A stretch of DNA of 5,240 nucleotides. Origin: Ignavibacteria bacterium UBA6688 (GTDB lineage: Bacteria > Bacteroidota > Ignavibacteria > UBA10030). This document shows positions 1 through 5,240 of this stretch, piece by piece. The position numbers were made by a program, and so were the translations under genes. Location: assembly GCA_002454845.1 (NCBI GenBank), contig DKJQ01000271.1, positions 1 through 5,240 on the forward strand, written 5' to 3'. The notes beneath the pieces are model-generated. The model was not told the DNA's origin, made no database searches, and worked only from the letters and a program-made list of their open reading frames with translations. Positions within the stretch are counted from its first letter, which is position 1. Each line of letters opens with the position of its first letter.

Positions 1-1455
1 GTATTCATCGGCGCCCAGTTGAATAATGATGCCTCCCCCGCGCGCGGTCGTATCGGCTACTGGTGCAGACCACCGGTCGAGCGGTTCGAACAACGCCGTC
101 ATCTCGTACTCACCGAACTTCACCTTCGTTTCGGGTCGGCTGCGTTCGGCCGAGATCCCGGCCGTCATTCCTTTTCCCTGCTTTTCCAAAATGAGAGGCG
201 TCAACTGGGTCAACAAGTCGTACGCCCTCGTGAGCCGGTGGCCCGATGGGTCCATCGACTCGATCGCGAAGGGACAAAAGCCAATGGCATCGTGTTGACC
301 GATGGCGTAGAACGCGTCGGCGGCAGACCGATGAGAGAGTCCCGCCTCAGGAATAAACAACGGATTATCCTCCCGACGGAACTTGTCACTCCATTCTACA
401 AAGCTGCCGTGGTAAATGTCGGGCGCAAGGAAGTCGATGGAGGGGGCTCCCCCCTTCCAGATATCCATGAGATGCGGAAGCGGCCCGGCGCTTGGGTACT
501 GACCTGGGCGAAATCCCTCCCGGATCAACGCGGCATTCACAAACATCGGCAGTTTATATTCCCTCTTGCCGGCTGCGGTAATCTCCTCAACATACCTCGC
601 GTAATGCCACGCCATGAAGATTTCATCGGTATGGAGGCCCTTGCCGAACACTTCCTCCCATGTACCGAATGTCTTGAAGCCTTGTTTCTGCCAGACAGCG
701 CTGAACTCAAGCTGCAGCCCGCCTCTGTGTTTCTGAAGATAGTTCATCAACTCGGCGGGGACTCCCGAATGAAACAGCTTTGTCGCCTCACCGTGATAAT
801 CTCTTGCCTCCGGAATCATGCCGATTTCATTCTCGACTTGCACCATGATCACGGTCTGCTCCCGACCATCCACGCTTCGGAGATGCCTCATAAGCTCGAC
901 GAACGCTTTCTTATCGGCTTCCAGGTTGTTCCGGCTGAAGGCTGTCGTAATCTCCATGCCTTTCCCGTTCTTGTCCTGCGCCCGTGGAAACCGCTCAAAA
1001 TCCTTCTTTACCCATGCGGGCGCGTAGCACGACATGCTGTTCTTCCACGACCCGAACCAGAGCAGCACCAACTTGATGTTGTGTTTCCGGGCGTCTAGAA
1101 TCAGTTCGTCCACATGGGAAAAATCAAATCTGCCTTCCCCGGGTTCCACCAACTCCCAATAGACCGGCGCGAGGATGGTGTTGATATGCGCTTCCTGGAG
1201 TTTCTTCCAATGCGGTCGCAGATATTCGAGACTTGATGCCGTTGAGTTGCCAAGTTCTCCGCCGAGAATCAGGAATGGCTTGCCATGGACGATGAGTTGC
1301 GTGGCAGTCCCCTGTTTTTTTAAATGAGGGATGTCCTGCGCTTCCGCATAACTGTATCCAGCCATCATGACCGGGCAGGTCAGCATGCAGCACGTCATCA
1401 CCCGTGTCCATCCCCAAAGACCTTGTCGACTCGTTGTCCGGATCATGGCCACCAT
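1..1455 (-). CDS. GH35-type beta-galactosidase-like enzyme of the DUF5597 group, 3' end outside window
   Basis: I translated this frame in full: 485 codons from ATG 1455 to the left edge with no stop, so the gene is intact as far as seen and truncated only by the window. Residues 1-39 form a signal peptide (basic start, hydrophobic Met/Cys-rich core, cleavage after AEA before QDIPHL). The TIM barrel shows GGELGNS (65-71), APVYWELVEP (96-105), LLWFGSWKNSMSCYAP (131-146), VQVENEIG with likely acid/base Glu210, HTDEIFMAWHY (275-285), FLAPDIY (342-348) and LFIPEAG with likely nucleophile Glu370. These blocks fit the GH35 (GH42_N-like) proteins that carry a C-terminal DUF5597 beta domain, whose start is visible from about residue 400. 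Family members of this group act as exo-beta-galactosidases on plant hemicellulose side chains. The usual length is about 550 residues, so perhaps 60-70 are missing. It lies 8 nt after the xylanase, the last visible gene of the run. The alternative start ATG 1446 removes three residues. The exact substrate is not shown by the sequence. Confidence 0.9.
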   Translation of the reverse strand, partial: MVAMIRTTSRQGLWGWTRVMTCCMLTCPVMMAGYSYAEAQDIPHLKKQGTATQLIVHGKPFLILGGELGNSTASSLEYLRPHWKKLQEAHINTILAPVYWELVEPGEGRFDFSHVDELILDARKHNIKLVLLWFGSWKNSMSCYAPAWVKKDFERFPRAQDKNGKGMEITTAFSRNNLEADKKAFVELMRHLRSVDGREQTVIMVQVENEIGMIPEARDYHGEATKLFHSGVPAELMNYLQKHRGGLQLEFSAVWQKQGFKTFGTWEEVFGKGLHTDEIFMAWHYARYVEEITAAGKREYKLPMFVNAALIREGFRPGQYPSAGPLPHLMDIWKGGAPSIDFLAPDIYHGSFVEWSDKFRREDNPLFIPEAGLSHRSAADAFYAIGQHDAIGFCPFAIESMDPSGHRLTRAYDLLTQLTPLILEKQGKGMTAGISAERSRPETKVKFGEYEMTALFEPLDRWSAPVADTTARGGGIIIQLGADEY

Positions 1456-1464
1456 CCTTTCCTT
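1456..1464 (-). promoter_or_regulatory. Purine-rich ribosome binding region at the GH30/GH35 junction
   Basis: Minus-strand AAGGAAAGG begins at the last base of the GH30 stop codon and runs up to the ATG at 1455. AAGGA is 4 nt from that ATG. A second match, AAAGGA at 1455-1460, lies 8 nt before the in-frame ATG at 1446. Either could be the start; the tight junction suggests translational coupling. Confidence 0.5.
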
Positions 1465-1739
1465 TATCGTATGAGCACCATGGTTCGTGTTTCAACAATG
1501 TTCATCCCGGAATTCCCTCTTGGACTCGCCTCAAGACGATACAGATACACACCGGACGCTGCGGACTGTGCATGCCATTCGGTCTTGTGGTACCCCGCCT
1601 GTACTTCTCCCTGGATCAGTGTTGCCACCTTTCGGCCGAGAAGGTCAAAAATGCTAAGCGATACGCGGCTGGCAACAGGCACCTCATACTGAATCACCGT
1701 GACCGGGTTGAAGGGATTGGGATAGTTTTGAGAAAGCTT
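1464..1739 (-). other. T9SS type A C-terminal sorting domain of the GH30 xylanase
   Basis: Protein residues about 431-521. The signature KLSQNYPNPFNPVT is followed by IQYEVP, SLSIFDLLGRKVATL, the AGYHKTEW strand, ASGVYLYRLEAS and the closing ETRTMVLIR before the stop. The element order matches the standard sorting domain of FCB-group secreted proteins. The last strand is preceded by a short, slightly long loop (PRGNSGMN), a common variation. Confidence 0.9.
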
Positions 1740-3029
1740 GAATGTTTCCGGAACTGCAGAACCCTCATCGATACCGGAAACCACATCGGCCACAAACGTT
1801 GTGATGCTCGAATCGGCCAGAGTCGCAGTAAAACTCCCGTTGGTCACTGTGATGGCGCTTCCCGGTTCACAGTTCTTCGTCTTGGAAGTGACATAGGGTG
1901 TCAAAGCTGTTATTGTACCGGGGAGGTTCTGTATTCTGATTGGCTGATCAAGCGATGATGAGCCTGAATTGAGAGCGACAATGACCACTTTCGAGCTGCT
2001 TATATAGGCGGTGACATAAACAGGTAACGGAGTCCTCGGAATCTGAACAAAAACCCGCACAAAACCGGGACGGACAAATCGCGCATACTGGGACATGACG
2101 TATCCCTTTTTGGTTACACTTCCTTTCGGGTCCGCTCTCTCACCATCAGCGATCGGGCCATAGTACCTCACGATGTACCACCAGATGTATGCGTTCATCC
2201 CGGCGTTCATCACGTCATGGATGCTCGTGGCAGTTGCGATGGCGCCCTTCAGGGATGTGTCCATGTCGGGGCCGCTCCCCGGGCTATTGATCAAATACTC
2301 GGTCATCCACAACTCTTTCCCTTTCTCAGCGGCAAGGGGATACGGCGACCGACCCCCTCCATAGATGTGCCCTCCGATAATGTCGACGTTTGCCGTCGCT
2401 GCTGAATCATTGAGTATGGCGTTCGCAATGGTCGGGATGAATTGAAACGATTCCGGCGCGATGAGTTTCGTTCCAACCGAGTTTCCATGTTCTCCTATAA
2501 ATTTCACCATTTCGACCGCATTCCAATCGCAAGATTCATAATTAACTTGAATATCCGGCTCGTTCTGAACTGACACAGCGTATAACGGCACGCCGTTGCT
2601 TGCCATGAAATCAACAAAGGATTTCAAATGCGCGGCATAGGCGGCATAGGAGTCTTCGCGAAGTCTCCCTCCGGTGGTATTGTTATTGGTCTTCATGGAG
2701 GCCGGAGGCGACCAGGGTGATGCAAAAAGTGTTGCGCCCATCGCATAAGCGGCTTGGGCGTTTGCGACGTTGACCGCAAATCCGCCGCTGTCGGGGGGGA
2801 TACGAAGACGAAGGAGACTGAACCCGATCTCACCCGGTCCGGTTCCAAACGCTGTTTGTATCTCATTCGCCGTCATCTGGGGCCTCCAGAGGAGAATGTT
2901 TGCCGCCCCGAAGCCCTTTATGACCTGCCGAAGACTGTCTCCATGCACGACGATTTCAGCGGTCTGGGCGTTCAGCGGGAAACGTGGAATGAGCGTGCAC
3001 AGCATCAGAGGGAGAACCAAGCCCTTCAT
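1464..3029 (-). CDS. GH30 subfamily 8-like glucuronoxylanase with T9SS sorting domain
   Basis: A 521-residue secreted endo-beta-1,4-xylanase of the glucuronoxylan-specific type. The signal peptide is MKGLVLPLMLCTLIPRFPLNAQ. The (beta/alpha)8 domain shows IKGFGAAN (37-44), LLRLRIPPD (72-80), FASPWSPPASMK (102-113), QNEPD with acid/base Glu157, YESC (164-167), APESFQF (191-197), GGHIYG (219-224) and WMTEY with nucleophile Glu244. WWYIVRYYG (283-291) keeps the Trp/Arg/Tyr trio (Trp284, Arg288, Tyr290) that in characterised GH30_8 enzymes binds the (methyl)glucuronic acid branch and fixes the cut site beside it. VMSQYARFVRPG (311-322) leads into the beta side domain (about 323-417) fused to the barrel in GH30. 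Residues about 431-521 are a T9SS type A tail starting at NYPNPFNP, so export to the cell surface or medium is expected. No carbohydrate-binding module is present. The next gene starts 8 nt after the stop, indicating an operon. Family assignment is firm; the uronic-acid specificity is inferred from the conserved residues. Confidence 0.93.
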   Translation of the reverse strand: MKGLVLPLMLCTLIPRFPLNAQTAEIVVHGDSLRQVIKGFGAANILLWRPQMTANEIQTAFGTGPGEIGFSLLRLRIPPDSGGFAVNVANAQAAYAMGATLFASPWSPPASMKTNNNTTGGRLREDSYAAYAAHLKSFVDFMASNGVPLYAVSVQNEPDIQVNYESCDWNAVEMVKFIGEHGNSVGTKLIAPESFQFIPTIANAILNDSAATANVDIIGGHIYGGGRSPYPLAAEKGKELWMTEYLINSPGSGPDMDTSLKGAIATATSIHDVMNAGMNAYIWWYIVRYYGPIADGERADPKGSVTKKGYVMSQYARFVRPGFVRVFVQIPRTPLPVYVTAYISSSKVVIVALNSGSSSLDQPIRIQNLPGTITALTPYVTSKTKNCEPGSAITVTNGSFTATLADSSITTFVADVVSGIDEGSAVPETFKLSQNYPNPFNPVTVIQYEVPVASRVSLSIFDLLGRKVATLIQGEVQAGYHKTEWHAQSAASGVYLYRLEASPRGNSGMNIVETRTMVLIR

Positions 3030-3030
3030 A

Positions 3031-3037
3031 CTTCTCC
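3031..3037 (-). promoter_or_regulatory. Ribosome binding site of the GH30 gene
   Basis: Minus-strand GGAGAAG lies just before the ATG at 3029, with the GGAG core 4 nt from the start codon. It supports the start at 3029 over the in-frame ATGs at 3074 and 3071, which abut the GH97 stop codon and would put 15 extra residues before a clear signal peptide. Confidence 0.65.
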
Positions 3038-3074
3038 AATATATTTTCGGTTGTTTCGCCTGTTGCAACATCAT

Positions 3075-5021
3075 TTAGTTCACCTTTATGTGAATGAGAA
3101 AACCATCGTTCGGCTTCAGCAGAATGTCCAAAGCCCGTTCCATACGCACGCCAGTTCGACTGACCTCCCATGAACGGTTATCGGGACCGCTCGTAATGAG
3201 GATCGTTCCCTCCGCATTGCTGAAAAAGTCTGGAGGAATTGACACGACTCTTTCCCGTAGTTCACCATTGATTCCCGCGATGTACCAGCTCTTCTCTTTT
3301 TTCCTGGCGATGACGGCATAGCGCCCGGGATAACCGTCAAGAAACCGGGAATCATCCCACAACACAGGAATCTCCCGTAAAACCTGCCGGACCTCTCCAG
3401 GAACGTTCGCCATTCCTTCCGGAACTTCTGCATAATGCTGAAGTCCGGAGAGAAACAACACGGCCAAAGCCAGTTCAAAACTATTGGTCGTTGTTCTGTT
3501 GATGTTCGGGACTTCGCTGAAACAGACCGGCGTAAAATCCATCGGGTCGAAGAGATTGCGCGTGAACGGAATCACGGTGCAGTGACTCGCTTGCTTATCG
3601 GCGTTTGTTTGGTCGAAGGTCACGAATTCAAATCCCTTGATTGCTTCCATGGTCAGCAGGTTCGGGTATGTCCTCTGCCATCCCCGCGCCACTGTTGAAC
3701 CGTGACAATTGACCAGTAACCCGTACCGCGCTGCGTCTTCAAATATATCCTGATAGTATGTCATGACGGATTGACCATCGCCGCCGAAGAAATCGACCTT
3801 CACCCCTTTCACGCCGAGCGATACAAGTCTTCCGAATTCCGCTTCACGGGATTCTCTCGTCAGCATCTTATCGCGCGGAGTAAGGGGCGTTGTGTTCCAG
3901 CTTCCCGCAGAGTTATACCACACGATTACTCCGACGTTTTTGGACGCTGCATAGCCACACAATTCCCCTAATGTCTCGTAACCGATCTTGTCGTCCCAAA
4001 AGGCATCAATGAGGCAATATTCCCATCCCATCCCGGATGCGTAATCAATGAACTTCTTCTGAACAGGAGCAATCGTCGAATCATCCTTCAACAACACCCA
4101 GCTCCACGAAGACCGACCCGGCTTGACAAACGAAACGTCAGACAAAACCGACGGTTTCGCCAGATCCGTTCCGAGCGTGGATTCCACCAATGTTCCAAGA
4201 TTGTCGCTCACGGCGACAATGCGCCACGGCGTGACCCACGGTAAGGAGGATTTGGGTTTGAGTGCCCCACCGGGCATTCGCTCAGCATCCATCGGAAAGC
4301 CGATCCTGAACGTCGAACTGCTGCTGTCATGCAGTAAGCGGCTGCCGCAATAATTGCGGTCCGGCGCCGTCTCCGAGAGCGCAATCCAATGGTTGCCCGA
4401 CCGAAAGAGCGCGGGGAACGCCCATCCCGGCTTGCTGTCGGGCAACACTGAGACTGCAACATCATGATAGTAATGCTCTTCATACGAAGGATTGGTGGCA
4501 TTCCATCCCGATTTCGCCTCGGCGATGGGTTGAATCCAGGTCCGCGTTCCTTCAGGGACATTGAAGCTGGTCAGTTCCCCGGAAATGTGTTTCACGCCGT
4601 CCGCTGCACTGCCGGGAAAGAAGTACCGAAATGCGACCCCATCATCGGAAATCTGAAACATTATATCAAGTTCTGTGCCGTTACGATTCTTGAAGTGAAA
4701 GATCTTTTTGTTCGCCCGATAGAGCGCATGGCGCTTCTTTCCGTGAAGCATGGTATACCGATCTTCCACCGTTTCTCCGCCTGAAACCGACGTGAGTTGC
4801 AGATCTTTGGAGAAGTCCGCATCCTCCCTGACCAATCCCAGCCGGTTCCCTTCCATCACCAAGTCCCCCTTCAGGAGAATGCGAAACTCCGGCGTTCCTG
4901 CCTTGTTGAGACTCAAAACAACTTCCAGTGACCCGTCGGGACTCTTAATACGCTGTTCTTCCGTCTTGCCGGCAGCAAGAGAACACGACAGGAACATGAG
5001 AACCGACAATAACTGTTTCAT
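3075..5021 (-). CDS. GH97 family glycoside hydrolase, retaining-type, alpha-galactosidase-like
   Basis: A 648-residue exo-acting alpha-glycosidase of family GH97, predicted to be periplasmic. The signal peptide MKQLLSVLMFLSCSLAAG is followed by a charged mature start. Layout: an N-terminal beta-sandwich (about 20-270), a TIM barrel (about 275-550) and a small C-terminal beta domain (about 555-648); total length is normal for the family. Recognisable family blocks are PGRSSWSW (301-308), LIDAFWD (337-343), VWYNSAGSWN (367-376), KVDFFGGDGQ (408-417), NCHGS (438-442), TMEAIKG (457-463) and PFTRN...PMDFTP (485-498). Known for GH97: inverting SusB-type alpha-glucosidases use Glu as base, whereas the retaining branch (BT1871-type alpha-galactosidase) has an Asp nucleophile on the strand matching KVDFF, here Asp410. 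Glu459 in TMEA is the likely general acid/base. Alpha-galactosidase is therefore favoured, but retaining GH97 members with other pyranosides exist. There is no T9SS tail. A Cys at residue 13 leaves a weak lipoprotein alternative. The stop is 45 nt before the next gene, so the two are probably co-transcribed. Confidence 0.92.
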   Translation of the reverse strand: MKQLLSVLMFLSCSLAAGKTEEQRIKSPDGSLEVVLSLNKAGTPEFRILLKGDLVMEGNRLGLVREDADFSKDLQLTSVSGGETVEDRYTMLHGKKRHALYRANKKIFHFKNRNGTELDIMFQISDDGVAFRYFFPGSAADGVKHISGELTSFNVPEGTRTWIQPIAEAKSGWNATNPSYEEHYYHDVAVSVLPDSKPGWAFPALFRSGNHWIALSETAPDRNYCGSRLLHDSSSSTFRIGFPMDAERMPGGALKPKSSLPWVTPWRIVAVSDNLGTLVESTLGTDLAKPSVLSDVSFVKPGRSSWSWVLLKDDSTIAPVQKKFIDYASGMGWEYCLIDAFWDDKIGYETLGELCGYAASKNVGVIVWYNSAGSWNTTPLTPRDKMLTRESREAEFGRLVSLGVKGVKVDFFGGDGQSVMTYYQDIFEDAARYGLLVNCHGSTVARGWQRTYPNLLTMEAIKGFEFVTFDQTNADKQASHCTVIPFTRNLFDPMDFTPVCFSEVPNINRTTTNSFELALAVLFLSGLQHYAEVPEGMANVPGEVRQVLREIPVLWDDSRFLDGYPGRYAVIARKKEKSWYIAGINGELRERVVSIPPDFFSNAEGTILITSGPDNRSWEVSRTGVRMERALDILLKPNDGFLIHIKVN

Positions 5022-5091
5022 CCGAAACGTCCCTATAAAAAGGTCTCTTGTATCAACGTCCCTTCGGAACAAACAGCGACCGACCCGCCGT
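5022..5091 (-). other. Short intergenic leader upstream of the GH97 gene
   Basis: This 70-nt gap separates the sorting-domain protein from the GH97 gene. I see no GC-rich hairpin followed by a T run, so no intrinsic terminator, and no convincing Bacteroidota promoter (TTTG / TAnnTTTG) at a sensible spacing. It holds a 9-bp direct repeat (minus-strand AGGGACGTT at 5055-5063 and 5026-5034). It also holds a 6-bp inverted repeat (5021-5026 against 5063-5068) with a long 36-nt loop. The proximal repeat copy contains the likely ribosome binding site. The reading most consistent with the sequence is read-through from the upstream gene. Confidence 0.5.
5030..5034 (-). promoter_or_regulatory. Ribosome binding site of the GH97 gene
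   Basis: Minus-strand AGGGA ends 8 nt before the ATG at 5021. Together with the typical signal peptide that begins at that ATG, it decides the start against an in-frame upstream TTG at 5072. That TTG would add 17 charged and polar residues before the signal peptide. Confidence 0.6.
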
Positions 5092-5240
5092 CTATTTCAA
5101 CAGCACGAGCTTCCTGGTATCCACAAAACCATCCGCCAGCAAGCGGAAGAAATAGACGCCGCTCGGATAACCTGTTGCATCCCATTGAACACTGTGCTCT
5201 CCCGGCTTCCTATCCCCATGGACAAGCGTAGTCATCTCAC
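5092..5240 (-). CDS. C-terminal end of a T9SS-exported protein (type A sorting domain), 5' part outside window
   Basis: Only the last 48 codons plus a TAG stop are visible; the gene enters from the right edge in the frame whose first full codon starts at 5238. The peptide reads as the second half of a Por-secretion type A sorting domain: a PGEHSVQWDA strand, then the turn and strand YPSGVYFFRLLADG, then the terminal strand TRKLVLLK just before the stop. This is the usual layout of such tails (PGxYxVxWDA, SGVYxYRL, xxKKMxLxK). In this family the tail directs a protein already exported by Sec through the outer membrane by the type IX system and is then removed or used for surface attachment. 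The upstream catalytic or binding domain cannot be seen, so the function is unknown. It is 70 nt upstream of a glycoside hydrolase on the same strand, so a secreted carbohydrate-active protein is a reasonable guess, not a demonstration. Confidence 0.85.
   Translation of the reverse strand, partial: EMTTLVHGDRKPGEHSVQWDATGYPSGVYFFRLLADGFVDTRKLVLLK

Noticed and set aside
19..1098. A 359-codon open frame on the plus strand.
   Set aside because: It is antisense to the GH35-type gene, whose minus-strand translation is open for 485 codons and matches a known family throughout. The plus-strand peptide shows no recognisable domain and has low-plausibility composition (rich in Arg, His, Pro).
1124..1498. 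A 124-codon minus-strand frame overlapping the end of the GH30 gene and the start of the GH35 gene.
   Set aside because: It is out of frame with both real genes, spans their junction and encodes no recognisable protein; the overlapping frames carry clear signal peptide, catalytic and sorting-domain motifs.
1404..1958. A 184-codon plus-strand frame opposite the T9SS tail of the GH30 gene.
   Set aside because: Antisense shadow; the minus strand here encodes the conserved NYPNPFNP sorting domain and the GH30 side domain.
3030..3074. Start of the GH30 protein at ATG 3074, directly after the GH97 stop.
   Set aside because: The 15 extra residues precede a typical signal peptide, and ATG 3029 has a strong GGAG site immediately upstream.
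2754..3173. Plus-strand frames across the GH97/GH30 junction that could be read as a small regulator gene.
   Set aside because: No helix-turn-helix or other motif, no ribosome binding site noticed, and they lie opposite conserved GH30 N-terminal and GH97 C-terminal coding sequence.
5022..5072. Extension of the GH97 protein to the TTG at 5072.
   Set aside because: It would place 17 polar and charged residues before a normal signal peptide, whereas ATG 5021 has an AGGGA 8 nt upstream.
5022..5091. Intrinsic terminator between the sorting-domain protein and the GH97 gene.
   Set aside because: The T-run (CTTTTTA on the minus strand) is not preceded by a stable GC-rich stem; the only inverted pair is 6 bp with a 36-nt loop.

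Overview
The window is a slice of a minus-strand polysaccharide-degradation operon. It most likely comes from the Bacteroidota/Ignavibacteria side of the FCB superphylum. This placement rests on two type IX secretion (T9SS) type A C-terminal sorting domains, one with the YPNPFNP signature that is very common in Ignavibacteria, Calditrichota and relatives, and on a GH97 enzyme, a family concentrated in Bacteroidota. Base composition looks close to 50% GC by eye. No SusC/SusD pair, rRNA or other strong taxonomic marker is present, so the assignment stays at phylum-group level.

Reading in the direction of transcription (right to left): (1) 5092-5240 is the last 48 codons of a secreted protein, consisting of the end of a T9SS sorting domain. 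(2) 3075-5021 is a complete GH97 glycoside hydrolase with a signal peptide and the Asp expected of the retaining, alpha-galactosidase-like branch. (3) 1464-3029 is a complete GH30 subfamily 8-like glucuronoxylanase with a signal peptide and a T9SS sorting domain. (4) 1-1455 is a GH35-type beta-galactosidase-like enzyme of the DUF5597-containing group. It has a signal peptide, is open through all 485 codons, and is cut by the left window edge before its stop. Gaps between genes are 70, 45 and 8 nt with no terminator-like hairpin, which supports one transcript. Coding density is about 97%, and no plus-strand gene is supported.

Working model (inference): the GH30 enzyme, exported by the T9SS, cuts glucuronoxylan next to (methyl)glucuronic acid branches. 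The GH97 and GH35 enzymes, which have ordinary signal peptides and (for GH97) no sorting domain, trim alpha- and beta-linked galactose from imported fragments in the periplasm. Galactose-capped glucuronoxylan side chains would be a coherent substrate. The families are well known; the combination is the most interesting point. I found no RNA gene, mobile element, CRISPR array or clearly undescribed system.
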